64,000 nt of DNA, taken from contig NZ_JAEDAE010000001.1 of assembly GCF_016056375.1 (NCBI RefSeq), positions 62,001-126,000 on the forward strand, in the 5' to 3' direction. The translations under genes were made by a program, and so were the position numbers. The DNA comes from Hymenobacter negativus (GTDB lineage Bacteria; Bacteroidota; Bacteroidia; Cytophagales; Hymenobacteraceae). Position 1 is the first letter of the stretch, and the number at the start of each line of letters is the position of its first letter. This document shows, piece by piece, positions 8,328 to 16,143 of this stretch. The notes under the pieces were generated by a model, which was given only the letters and a program-made list of their open reading frames with translations, was not told the DNA's origin and searched no databases.

Positions 8328-9152
8328 TTACGGGAATTTGGGGAATTTCGAGAAGTCCGGCTGACGCTTTTCCATGTAGGCGTTGCGGCCTTCTTTCGCC
8401 TCATCGGAGAGGTAGTACAGCAGCGTAGCATTGCCGGCCAGCTCCTGAATACCAGCCTGTCCGTCCAGCTCCGCGTTGAAGCTCGATTTGAGCATGCGCA
8501 GGGCCAGCGGGCTCTTTTGCAGAATTTTGTGGCACCAAGCTACGGTAGTTTCTTCCAGCTTATCGAGCGGCACCACTTTATTCACGAGGCCCATTTCGCG
8601 GGCTTCCTGCGCGTCGTACTGGTCGCAGAGGTACCATATTTCGCGGGCTTTTTTCTGGCCCACGATGCGCGCCAGATAAGAGGCGCCAAAGCCGCCGTCG
8701 AACGAGCCCACGTTCGGGCCGGTTTGGCCGAAACGGGCGTTTTCGGCCGCCACGGTCAGGTCGCACACCACGTGCAGCACGTGGCCGCCGCCAATGGCCC
8801 AGCCGGCCACCATGGCCACCACAGGCTTAGGAATCGAGCGGATGATTTTCTGCAGCTCCAGCACGTTGAGGCGGGGCACGGTGTCCTCGCCCACGTAGCC
8901 GCCGTGGCCGCGCACGCTCTGGTCGCCGCCCGAGCAGAAGGCCCGGCCGCCCTCGCCGGTGAGGATGATGACGCCGATGTCGGTGCGGTCCTGGCAGATG
9001 CGCATGGCATCAATCATTTCCTGCACCGTGAGCGGCGTGAAGGCGTTGTGCACCTGCGGCCGGTTAATGCTGATTTTGGCGATGCCGCCAAACTGCGAGA
9101 AGAGAATTTCTTTGAACTCCTTAATCGGGGTCCAGTTGATGGGTTCGGTCAT
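8328..9152 (-). CDS. menB: 1,4-Dihydroxy-2-naphthoyl-CoA synthase (MenB)
   Basis: Crotonase-fold enzyme, 274 aa, the usual MenB length. It cyclises o-succinylbenzoyl-CoA to DHNA-CoA. MenB hallmarks: [12 protein letters not shown] oxyanion-hole segment, [48 protein letters not shown], and a C-terminal [25 protein letters not shown] tail typical of MenB rather than general enoyl-CoA hydratases. It is last in the menaquinone run and ends at a strong terminator. A dispersed palindromic repeat lies between menD and this gene. Confidence 0.96.
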   Translation of the reverse strand: MTEPINWTPIKEFKEILFSQFGGIAKISINRPQVHNAFTPLTVQEMIDAMRICQDRTDIGVIILTGEGGRAFCSGGDQSVRGHGGYVGEDTVPRLNVLELQKIIRSIPKPVVAMVAGWAIGGGHVLHVVCDLTVAAENARFGQTGPNVGSFDGGFGASYLARIVGQKKAREIWYLCDQYDAQEAREMGLVNKVVPLDKLEETTVAWCHKILQKSPLALRMLKSSFNAELDGQAGIQELAGNATLLYYLSDEAKEGRNAYMEKRQPDFSKFPKFP

Positions 9153-9158
9153 AGAACG

Positions 9159-9264
9159 TTGTCATTCTGAGCGCAGCGAAGAATCTTATCACGTCCGCGC
9201 CGCTGGGGTTACTAAATCCGACGAAAGCAGCCGTGATAAGATGCTTCCTTCGTCAGCATGACAA
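9159..9264. repeat. Dispersed palindromic element, copy A
   Basis: Ends TTGTCATTCTGAGC and GTCAGCATGACAA are inverted complements. Inside are GCAGCGAAGAATCTTATCACG and its counterpart CGTGATAAGATG. Same family as 40714-40819, 56228-56331, 59052-59129 and 59751-59815. It fills nearly the whole menD-menB gap. Confidence 0.85.
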
Positions 9265-11040
9265 TTACGAAAAGGCTTGTTTCACCGCACTACGGTATTC
9301 CTCGAAAAACGCCGCGTTGGTCTTCGAGTCGGTGAAGACTTCCAGAATGGCCGCGCCGGTTTCGGCTGCAAAGAAAACCGGTAGCGCGGCTTCAAGTTCG
9401 GCGAAGGATGAAACCGGGAAGTAGCGCAGGTTAAAATCCTTGGCCGTGTTCTCGGCTGTGAGCAGCTGGCGCGTCTCAAAAAACTCGTCCAGCTCCGGCT
9501 GCTGCCGCGGCCCGTCGATGATGCGGAAGATGCCGCCGCCGTGGTTATTGAACAGTACCACCCGCAGGTTGGGCAGCGGGTAATTGTGCCAGAAGGCGTT
9601 GCGGTCGTAGAAAAACGCCACATCGCCGGTGAGCAGAACTACCGGCCGCCCAGGTTGCGCCAAAGCCGCGCCTACGGCCGTTGAGTTGCAGCCGTCGATA
9701 CCGCTGGTGCCGCGGTTGGCGAAGACTTCGATTTGCCGGCCCTGCGGAATGCCGAGGATGTTGGCGTAGCGCACGGCCATGCTGTTGGCGAGGTGCAGGG
9801 CCACTTGCTCGGGTAGTGTCGCCAGGGTGTGGCGGAAGGCCGAGAATTCGTTGAATGGCTGCGTGTCGTCAACAAAAAAAAACTTCAGAAACTCAGCAGC
9901 TGCAGCGTCAGCTCGTTGCCAGGTTGCATATTCAGTGGAACCAACTGAACCCGAGCCGGAAGCAAGTTGATTATTAGCAAAGAAGGAGGGATTCGAACCT
10001 TCGGACCTTTCGCCCTCACTGGTTTTCAAGACCGAAAGCTGCTGAAAGAATACCGCCGGTGCTACCCGCACCACCCGGGTAAGCGAGCGGAAGGTATCGG
10101 CCGCTTCGCCAGCCGCTTGCAGGTGCCAGTGTTGAGCCGGGGCCGCGTCACGCAAAAACAGTTTCAGGCTTTTCGAAATCAGCGACTGGCCGAATGTGAT
10201 AAGCAAATCCGGCTTTAAAGCGGCCTTGTCGTCCTTGCCCAGCCCCGCCAGAAAAATATCCTGCCGCTGCACAGCCGCAACTTCGCCCACGTTGGCAATA
10301 ATGTCACCCACCACCGCCACCTTCCGGGCTTTCGCAAACTCGTAAAGCGCCGCCAGCAGCCCGGGGTTGTTGGGTTGCTGGCCGGCTACTACCAGCACAT
10401 GGCCGGCGGCCCGCAACTGCTGGTGCAGCTCCAGAATCTCGGCAGGCGAAAGCGTTGCGTTAGAAGCATATTCATGAACAATCTTCACATCCTTCTCATA
10501 CCCAATTCCCTCCCCCGCCTTCGGGTAGAACGGCTCCCGCAGCGGCACATTCACCTGCACCGGCCCAGCGGGCGCGGCCTGCGCCAGATTAATGGCCTCG
10601 TTCACAATACGCGCCGAATGCCACTTGGCATCAGCGTGTGAGGTATCGACGGGAAACTCAAACTCGCACTTGGCGTGCGCGCCGTACAAATTGCGCTGGC
10701 GGATGGTCTGCCCATCCAACTGGTCAATCCATTCGGGCGGACGGTCGGCGGTGAAAATCACCAGCGGAATCTGCTGGAAAAAAGCCTCTGCTACAGCGGG
10801 AGCGTAGTTCAACCCGGCCGTGCCGGAGGTGCATACCAGCGCCACCGCCCGCCGTTGTGCCTGCGCAATGCCGAGGCCGATGAAGGCTGCCGCCCGCTCA
10901 TCGGGCACCACGCGCACATTCAAATCGGGGTGGCGCGCAAACGCCAGCGTGAGCGGCGCCGAGCGCGAGCCCGGCGACAAAACGACATCGGTAATGCCAT
11001 GACGGGCGCAGATTTCGGCGATGTTATAAACAGCTTGCAT
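9265..11040 (-). CDS. menD: SEPHCHC synthase (MenD)
   Basis: ThDP-dependent synthase making 2-succinyl-5-enolpyruvyl-6-hydroxy-3-cyclohexene-1-carboxylate from isochorismate and 2-oxoglutarate. 591 aa, longer than the usual 550-575. N-terminal ThDP-fold domain (GITDVVLSPGSRSAPLTLAF, VCTSGTAGLNYAPAVAEA), central domain to about residue 335, C-terminal ThDP-binding domain with GDVAFFYDRNAF and FNNHGGGIF. The extra length sits at residues about 336-370 between the central and C-terminal domains, where the DNA is a piece of tRNA-Ser. The frame is intact and all catalytic regions are present, so it is probably functional. It lies 19 nt downstream of menF. Confidence 0.94.
   Translation of the reverse strand: MQAVYNIAEICARHGITDVVLSPGSRSAPLTLAFARHPDLNVRVVPDERAAAFIGLGIAQAQRRAVALVCTSGTAGLNYAPAVAEAFFQQIPLVIFTADRPPEWIDQLDGQTIRQRNLYGAHAKCEFEFPVDTSHADAKWHSARIVNEAINLAQAAPAGPVQVNVPLREPFYPKAGEGIGYEKDVKIVHEYASNATLSPAEILELHQQLRAAGHVLVVAGQQPNNPGLLAALYEFAKARKVAVVGDIIANVGEVAAVQRQDIFLAGLGKDDKAALKPDLLITFGQSLISKSLKLFLRDAAPAQHWHLQAAGEAADTFRSLTRVVRVAPAVFFQQLSVLKTSEGERSEGSNPSFFANNQLASGSGSVGSTEYATWQRADAAAAEFLKFFFVDDTQPFNEFSAFRHTLATLPEQVALHLANSMAVRYANILGIPQGRQIEVFANRGTSGIDGCNSTAVGAALAQPGRPVVLLTGDVAFFYDRNAFWHNYPLPNLRVVLFNNHGGGIFRIIDGPRQQPELDEFFETRQLLTAENTAKDFNLRYFPVSSFAELEAALPVFFAAETGAAILEVFTDSKTNAAFFEEYRSAVKQAFS
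9976..10034 (-). other. tRNA-Ser-derived fragment within menD
   Basis: On the minus strand the sequence runs CGGTCTTGAAAACC (anticodon arm of tRNA-Ser with anticodon TGA), a variable arm TGAGGGCGAAAGGTCC, then GGTTCGAATCC (T arm) and a degenerate acceptor 3' strand CTTCTTTGCT. Order and spacing match a class II tRNA. The 5' half (acceptor 5' strand and D arm) is absent, so it is not a working tRNA. It is read in frame as part of MenD (residues about 336-355, SVLKTSEGERSEGSNPSFFA). Confidence 0.82.
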
Positions 11041-11059
11041 CTTTTTTAATGAACAAGGA

Positions 11060-12295
11060 TTATTGAAGTACCGCGCCCACGGTTTGCAATTTCATTTCGG
11101 TTTCCTGCCACTCGCGAGCGGGGTCCGAGTCGACGGTGAGGCCGGTGCCGGCGTAGAGAATGGCCTCGGTGGGGCGCAGTTGCAGGCAGCGCAGGTTCAC
11201 GAAGAGGCGCGCGATGCCGGGCGCGGCCACGTTCACCGGCCCCAGGAAGCCGCTGTAGTAGGCGCGGTCGTAGCCCTCGTGGCGGCGCAGGAAGTCGAGC
11301 GCCGCCATTTTGGGCATGCCGCCCACGGCCGAGGTGGGGTGCAGCAAGCGTAGCATATCGGTGCCCAGCGAGGCGGCGTTGGGCACATTCTCCAGGTCCA
11401 CTTCAAAGTCGGTGCGCAGGTGCAGGAGCTGCCCGGCGGCCACGGTGCGCGGGCCGCTTTCGTGGTACTCGCGCAGGCGCAGCTGCTTGAAGCAGCTCAC
11501 GATGTAGCGGGCCACCAGCGCCTGCTCCTCAATCTCCTTCTGCCGCCAGATGGCATCCTGCGGGCGCGTATCCGGCAGCAGCGGCTGCGTGCCGGCCAGT
11601 GCCATGGTATGAAAGTGGCCGTCGGCCGTAACCTCGGCCAGTACTTCGGGCGAGGCCCCCAGCCAGGTGCCCACGCCCGGCACGCTCACCAGCGAGACAA
11701 AGGCACGCGGGTATTTCTCCCTCAACTCCGCAAACGCCGTCAGTGGGTCGAAGCCCGACGGCAGCGGGCGGCGGGCGGCGCGGGAGCTCACCACCTTCAC
11801 CACTTCCCGGGCCTCGATGGCGGCCACGCCGCGCCGCACTAGGGTCGTGTATTCGGCCTCGGTGGCAGCGGGTGGGGCGGGCTGCGGGCCGTAATGCCAG
11901 GCCAGCACGGGCGGTGTGGGCAGGCCCAGCCAGGCGGTGAGACCCGGCACCAGCTCGCGGGCGGCGGGGGCCACGGTCACGGTGTCGGGGTGGGCCAGGT
12001 CGTAGCCCACATCGGCAGGCAGGAACAGGGCGGGGTTATGGTCTGAATCGCGGAAGGGAAAAAAGGCGAAGCCGGCCGGTGCTTGGGCATCCAAGGCCGG
12101 CGGCAGGCCAGTGTAGGCGGCCTCGAGGGAACGGGCTACCAGCAGGCGCGGGTGCACAGCACCAGGCTCGCGCCACAGCGCCAGCGGGCGGTTGGTACGC
12201 AGCGCGCCGGCCACAAGGTGTCGCAGCCGGGCCGGGGCATCTAGCCCCGCTGCTGCCGCCGGCCAGGGCAGGTATCGAAGTTGACCCGCTGGCAT
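11060..12295 (-). CDS. menF: Isochorismate synthase (MenF/EntC family)
   Basis: Chorismate-binding enzyme, 411 aa, converting chorismate to isochorismate, the entry to menaquinone synthesis. The C-terminal catalytic half carries SRAARRPLPSGFDPLTAFAELREKYPRAFVSL, TWLGASPEVLAEV, TMALAGTQP, the LHPTSAVGGMPK signature and GYDRAYYSGFLGPV. The N-terminal third is diverged, as is usual. Its ATG at 12295 directly follows the TAA of the thioesterase gene, implying translational coupling. Menaquinone rather than siderophore function is inferred from menD and menB downstream. Confidence 0.93.
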   Translation of the reverse strand: MPAGQLRYLPWPAAAAGLDAPARLRHLVAGALRTNRPLALWREPGAVHPRLLVARSLEAAYTGLPPALDAQAPAGFAFFPFRDSDHNPALFLPADVGYDLAHPDTVTVAPAARELVPGLTAWLGLPTPPVLAWHYGPQPAPPAATEAEYTTLVRRGVAAIEAREVVKVVSSRAARRPLPSGFDPLTAFAELREKYPRAFVSLVSVPGVGTWLGASPEVLAEVTADGHFHTMALAGTQPLLPDTRPQDAIWRQKEIEEQALVARYIVSCFKQLRLREYHESGPRTVAAGQLLHLRTDFEVDLENVPNAASLGTDMLRLLHPTSAVGGMPKMAALDFLRRHEGYDRAYYSGFLGPVNVAAPGIARLFVNLRCLQLRPTEAILYAGTGLTVDSDPAREWQETEMKLQTVGAVLQ

Positions 12296-12730
12296 TTAAA
12301 CCGTCTTAGAGCCTGCGGCCGGCAAATCAATTACCGCCATGGTGATGCGGCTGATGCAGACCAGCGCCCCGGTTTCTTCGTGTGAAATGCGGATTTCCCA
12401 CACTTGCGTGCTCCGGCCGATGTGCACCGGCGTGGCACGGCCCCGCACCCAGCCATCGCGCACGCCTTTGAGGTGGTTGGCGTTGATTTCGAGGCCTACG
12501 CAGGCTTGCTTGGTGCGGTCCACGCGCAGGGCGGCGGCAATGCTGCCCAGAGTTTCGGCCAGGGCCACCGAAGCGCCGCCGTGCAGCAGGCCCATGGGCT
12601 GGTGGGTGCGGCCATCCACGGGCATCCGGCCTTCGAGGTACTCGTCGGTCACGGCGGTAATTTCCATGCCGAGGGCATCGGCCAGGGTGGGGCGGGAGGC
12701 CGTCCAGCTTTTTACTTCTTCCAGATTCAT
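12296..12730 (-). CDS. Hotdog-fold thioesterase, probable DHNA-CoA hydrolase
   Basis: 144 aa PaaI/YdiI-type hotdog protein. The motif HQPMGLLHGGASVALAETLGSIAA carries the active-site acidic residue and the glycine-rich turn, followed by GLEINANHLKGVRDGWVRG. First gene of the run thioesterase-menF-menD-menB. Position and family suggest it releases 1,4-dihydroxy-2-naphthoate from its CoA ester, the MenI step. Substrate assignment is by context. Confidence 0.85.
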   Translation of the reverse strand: MNLEEVKSWTASRPTLADALGMEITAVTDEYLEGRMPVDGRTHQPMGLLHGGASVALAETLGSIAAALRVDRTKQACVGLEINANHLKGVRDGWVRGRATPVHIGRSTQVWEIRISHEETGALVCISRITMAVIDLPAAGSKTV

Positions 12731-12736
12731 GCAGTA

Positions 12737-12838
12737 GTGATGAACGGTTAGCGGTTAGCAGTGAATGAGAGGATTTGACTCGAGCGTACTTTTCGTAAAT
12801 AACTAATCATTCATCGCTAGCCGTTAACCACTAAAAGT
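12737..12838. repeat. AT-rich intergenic hairpin element
   Basis: Left arm TGATGAACGGTTAGCGGTTA near 12748 pairs imperfectly with CATCGCTAGCCGTTAACC near 12813; GTGAATGA pairs with TCATTCAT. Same style as 419-503 and 44962-45052. It lies between the divergent men run and the histidine phosphatase. Confidence 0.6.
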
Positions 12839-12870
12839 CAAACCCCGTACTTTGAGGAATTGTTGACCGA

Positions 12871-13518
12871 TTGTTACGCAAAACTACCGCGAAAGTGAAG
12901 CCCCGGACCATCTTCCTTCTGCGCCACGGCCAGACCGATTTCAACGTGCGTGGCATCGTGCAGGGCAGCGGCGTCGATTCGAGCCTGAACGACACCGGCC
13001 GCCGCCAGGCGGCGCAGTTTTTCGCGACTTACGGTCACGTGCCCTTCGACAAGGTATATACTTCCACCCTGCGCCGCACCCACGAGTCGGTGCAGCAGTT
13101 CCTCGACCTCGGCCTGCCCCACGAAGCCCATCCCGGCCTCAACGAAATCAGCTGGGGTGTGCGCGAGGGCACGCGCATCACCATGGAAGAGGACGCTGAA
13201 TACCGCCGGGTGCTGGCCGGCTGGGTGGCCGGCGATACCCACGCCAGCCTCACCGGCGGCGAAAGCCCCGAGGAAGTAGCTGCCCGCCAGCGCCCGTTCA
13301 TCGAGCTGCTGAAGGCGCGGGAGGACGAAGCAATTGTCCTCGTCTGCATGCACGGCCGGGCCATGCGCATTATGCTCTGCCAATTGCTCAACTACCCGCT
13401 CAGCTGCATGGAGGGCTTCGAGCACAGCAACTTATGCTTATACAAGCTGGAGTACACCGGCTCGGTGTTCACCATCAAGAATTTTCTGGACGTCTCGCAT
13501 TTGCAAGCGGCGGGGTGA
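12871..13518 (+). CDS. Histidine phosphatase family protein
   Basis: 215 aa, phosphoglycerate-mutase-like. Catalytic motif IFLLRHGQTDFNVRGIVQG (phospho-His in RHG), second Arg in YTSTLRRTHES, acidic residue in LNEISWGVREG, and second His in VLVCMHGRAMRIM. The substrate is not determinable; many relatives dephosphorylate small phosphoesters. No ATG precedes the motif: candidates are TTG 12871 and GTG 12895, with GAGG at 12853-12856 upstream favouring the former. A TACTTTG sequence at 12848 may be a promoter -7 element. Confidence 0.87.
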   Translation: MLRKTTAKVKPRTIFLLRHGQTDFNVRGIVQGSGVDSSLNDTGRRQAAQFFATYGHVPFDKVYTSTLRRTHESVQQFLDLGLPHEAHPGLNEISWGVREGTRITMEEDAEYRRVLAGWVAGDTHASLTGGESPEEVAARQRPFIELLKAREDEAIVLVCMHGRAMRIMLCQLLNYPLSCMEGFEHSNLCLYKLEYTGSVFTIKNFLDVSHLQAAG

Positions 13519-13530
13519 GTTGAAACGTAC

Positions 13531-13582
13531 ATAACTGACCGCCATGCTTCGCTGCGCTCTGCATAACGTTCTTTTTCAACTA
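13531..13582. repeat. Degenerate copy of the dispersed palindromic element
   Basis: CCATGCTTCGCTGCGCTCTGCATAACG keeps the right-hand core of the family (TTCGCTGCGCTCAGcATGACG) with several changes. No left half is visible. Confidence 0.45.
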
Positions 13583-13617
13583 GCTGCACATGCCCTCATA
13601 TTCTCCCCATAATAACA

Positions 13618-13648
13618 TTGCCCCCGCCAACTTTTCGGGCTAATTTTG
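13618..13648 (+). promoter_or_regulatory. Bacteroidota-type promoter for the E2 gene
   Basis: TTG at 13618-13620, a 20-nt spacer, then TAATTTTG at 13641-13648, an exact match to TTG-N19-21-TAnnTTTG. It lies 29 nt before the ATG. Confidence 0.75.
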
Positions 13649-13677
13649 GCCTTCTCAATCCAAGCGCTACAAATCCG

Positions 13678-15387
13678 ATGGCCGAAATCATAAAAATGCC
13701 CAAAATGAGCGACACGATGACTGAAGGCGTCATCGCGGCCTGGCTCAAAAAAGTGGGTGATAAAGTTAAATCCGGGGACATCCTGGCCGAAGTCGAAACC
13801 GACAAAGCCACCATGGAGCTGGAGAATTACGAAGACGGCACGCTGCTCTACATTGGGCCGAAAGAGAAAGATTCTGTGCCGGTAGATGGCATTCTCGCCA
13901 TTGTGGGCAAGGAAGGCGAAGACATTTCGGGTCTGCTGAATGGCCAGAGCGGCGGTGCCGCCCCGGCGGCTGCGCCCGCACCGGCCCCCGCTGCCGAAGC
14001 TCCCAAAGCACCAGAAGCTGCACCTGCGCCCGCTCCGGCCCCTGCGCCAGCTGCCGCCGCTCCGGCCGCGCCCGCCAATGGCAAAAAGGCCACCGTGGTG
14101 CGCATGCCCAAAATGAGCGACACGATGACCGAAGGCACCATTGCCGCCTGGCTGAAAAACGTAGGCGACAAAGTGAAATCGGGTGACGTGCTGGCCGAAG
14201 TCGAAACCGACAAAGCCACCATGGAGCTGGAAAACTACGAAGACGGCACGCTGCTCTACACCGGCCCCAAAGCCGGCGAAGCCGTTGCCGTTGATGGCAT
14301 CCTGGCCATTATCGGTGAAGAAGGCGCCGACATCCAGGCCCTGCTCGGCGGTGGTTCGGCTCCGGCCGCTGCTCCTGCCGCCGCCCCGGCTGCTCCCGCT
14401 GCAGAGGCAGTTCCGGCTGCGGCCGCTGCTGCCCCGGCTCAGCCTGCTGCCGCGCCCGCCAACAACGGCCGCATCCTGGCCTCGCCCTTGGCCAAGAGCA
14501 TTGCCAAGGAAAAAGGCATCAACCTCTCGCAAGTGGTAGGCAGCGGCGACAACGGCCGCATTGTGCAGCGCGACGTGGAGAACTTCCAGCCCTCCGGTGC
14601 TGCTGCCGCGCCCGCACCGCAAGCTGCTCCGGCTGCGGCCCCCGCTGCACCGCAGGCGGCCTCGGCTCCGGCTCCGCAGGCTGCCCCCGCCGCCCCGGCT
14701 TCGACCGATACCTACACCGATACGCCCGTGTCGCAGATGCGCAAGGTGATTGCCAAGCGCCTCTCCGAGAGCCTGTTCACTGCTCCGCATTTCTATCTCA
14801 CGATGGAAATCAACATGGACAAGGCCATGGAGGCTCGCGTGAAGCTCAACGAGCTGTCGCCAGTTAAACTGAGCTTCAACGACCTGGTGCTGAAATCGGC
14901 GGCCATTGCGCTGCGCTCGCACCCGGCTGTGAATTCCTCGTGGCTCGGCGACCGCATTCGTCAGAACAAGGTTATCAACATCGGCGTGGCCGTGGCCGTA
15001 GACGAAGGGCTGCTGGTGCCCGTGATTCGCAATGCCGACGGCAAAGGCCTCGCCACCATCGCTACAGAGGTGAAAGAGCTGGCTGGCAAAGCCAAATCGA
15101 AGAAACTGCAGCCGTCCGAGTGGGAGGGCAGCACTTTCACCATCTCGAACCTGGGCATGTTCGGCATCGACGAGTTCACCGCCATTATCAACCCGCCGGA
15201 TGCTTGCATCCTGGCCGTGGGCGGCATCAAGCAGACTGCCATTGTGAAAGACGGCGCGCTCGCCATCGGCAACATCATGAAGGTGACGCTGAGCTGCGAC
15301 CACCGCGTGGTGGACGGCGCCACCGGCGCAGCCTTCCTGCAAACGCTGAAAAGCCTGCTGGAAGACCCCATGCGTTTGATGATTTGA
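13678..15387 (+). CDS. pdhC: Pyruvate dehydrogenase E2, dihydrolipoamide acetyltransferase
   Basis: 569 aa from ATG 13678. Two lipoyl domains (residues about 1-80 and 138-215) with lipoyl lysines K43 and K179 in ETDKATMELENYEDGTLLY; both have PKMSDTMTEG near their start. Ala/Pro-rich flexible linkers separate the domains. The E3/E1-binding domain is at about 262-305 (ILASPLAKSIAKEKGINLSQVVGSGDNGRI). The catalytic domain runs from about 340, with the active site DHRVVDGAT (H542, D546) and a C-terminal LLEDPMRLMI. It transfers acetyl to CoA in the pyruvate dehydrogenase complex. No E1 or E3 gene lies nearby, so the complex is encoded at several loci. A consensus promoter precedes it. Confidence 0.96.
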   Translation: MAEIIKMPKMSDTMTEGVIAAWLKKVGDKVKSGDILAEVETDKATMELENYEDGTLLYIGPKEKDSVPVDGILAIVGKEGEDISGLLNGQSGGAAPAAAPAPAPAAEAPKAPEAAPAPAPAPAPAAAAPAAPANGKKATVVRMPKMSDTMTEGTIAAWLKNVGDKVKSGDVLAEVETDKATMELENYEDGTLLYTGPKAGEAVAVDGILAIIGEEGADIQALLGGGSAPAAAPAAAPAAPAAEAVPAAAAAAPAQPAAAPANNGRILASPLAKSIAKEKGINLSQVVGSGDNGRIVQRDVENFQPSGAAAAPAPQAAPAAAPAAPQAASAPAPQAAPAAPASTDTYTDTPVSQMRKVIAKRLSESLFTAPHFYLTMEINMDKAMEARVKLNELSPVKLSFNDLVLKSAAIALRSHPAVNSSWLGDRIRQNKVINIGVAVAVDEGLLVPVIRNADGKGLATIATEVKELAGKAKSKKLQPSEWEGSTFTISNLGMFGIDEFTAIINPPDACILAVGGIKQTAIVKDGALAIGNIMKVTLSCDHRVVDGATGAAFLQTLKSLLEDPMRLMI

Positions 15388-15390
15388 TTT

Positions 15391-15510
15391 TTGGGGTCTT
15401 GGGGACTTGGGGACTTGGGGTCATGGTTATTCGTCAGATGATGATAACCGGACCCGAAGTCCCCAAACCTTTTACCGAGACCCCAAGTCCCTTAGACCCC
15501 AAGCCCCAAT
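15391..15510. repeat. Octamer-built inverted repeat
   Basis: Four tandem octamers (TTGGGGTC, TTGGGGAC twice, TTGGGGTC) from 15391, a centre with GGTTAT and ATAACC, then complementary octamers (GACCCGAA, GTCCCCAA, GACCCCAA, GTCCCTTA, GACCCCAA) to 15510. It fills the E2-hslV gap and could fold into a long hairpin. Confidence 0.7.
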
Positions 15511-15512
15511 TT

Positions 15513-16052
15513 ATGACCAGAATCCGCTCTACTACCGTCCTTGGCATCCGGCACAACGGCGAAATTGCCGTGGGTGCCGACGGCCAGGCCACCATGGACA
15601 AGCACGTAGCCAAAAACAACGTGCGCAAAATCCGCAAGCTGGGCGAGGGCAAGGTCGTGACTGGCTTTGCCGGCTCTACGGCCGATGCCTTTATGCTGCT
15701 CGACCGCTTCGAGGAGAAGCTGACCAGCTACGGCGGCAACCTCAAGCGCGCGGCCATCGAGCTGGCCAAGGACTGGCGCAAAGACCAGTACCTGCGCAAG
15801 CTGGAAGCCATGATGGTGGTGGCCGACAAGGATGAGCTGCTTATCGTGAGTGGCACCGGCGACGTGCTGGAGCCCGACTCTGACGTGGCCGCCATCGGCT
15901 CCGGTGCCATGTATGCCCAGGCCGCCGCGCTGGCCCTCAAGAAGCACGCGCCGCACCTCTCGGCCCGGCAGATGGTGGAGGAGGGCCTCCACATTGCGGC
16001 CGACATCTGCATCTACACCAATCATAATTTGATGATTGAGTCGCCGAGCTAA
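15513..16052 (+). CDS. hslV: ATP-dependent protease peptidase subunit HslV
   Basis: 179 aa from ATG 15513, the normal HslV size. N-terminal threonine protease: MTRIRS is removed to expose T7 of TTVLGIRHNGEIAVGADGQ. Further HslV motifs: ATMDKHVAKNNVRKIRKL, VVTGFAGSTADAFMLLDRFEEKL, and GTGDVLEPDSDVAAIGSGAMYAQAAALAL. It normally pairs with the HslU ATPase, which is not in this window. An in-frame upstream extension runs through the repeat and is not coding. Confidence 0.96.
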   Translation: MTRIRSTTVLGIRHNGEIAVGADGQATMDKHVAKNNVRKIRKLGEGKVVTGFAGSTADAFMLLDRFEEKLTSYGGNLKRAAIELAKDWRKDQYLRKLEAMMVVADKDELLIVSGTGDVLEPDSDVAAIGSGAMYAQAAALALKKHAPHLSARQMVEEGLHIAADICIYTNHNLMIESPS

Positions 16053-16072
16053 GCGAGCCGTATGAACAACCA

Positions 16073-16108
16073 GAACGTCATGCCTCAGCTGCGCTCGGCA
16101 TGACGTTC
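16073..16108. repeat. Short palindrome between hslV and the next gene
   Basis: GAACGTCATGCC at 16073-16084 and GGCATGACGTTC at 16097-16108 are perfect inverted complements around a 12-nt loop containing GCTGCGCTC. It looks like a deletion derivative of the dispersed element and may also act as a terminator-like structure. Confidence 0.6.
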
Positions 16109-16143
16109 AACTGAATTCAAACAGAAAACAACCCCATTTTTCC

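Noticed and set aside
9144-9262. A plus-strand peptide with HSERSEES-like sequence overlapping the menB start
   Set aside because: This is the translation of the dispersed palindromic element and is not a protein.
9959-10040. A functional tRNA-Ser gene
   Set aside because: The acceptor 5' strand and D arm are missing and the acceptor 3' strand is degenerate, so only a fragment is present.
13576-15342. A minus-strand open frame of 588 codons opposite the pyruvate dehydrogenase E2 gene
   Set aside because: It is an antisense shadow of the Ala/Pro-rich, GC-rich E2 gene. Its Gly/Arg/Ser-rich composition mirrors the E2 linkers and it has no domain logic.
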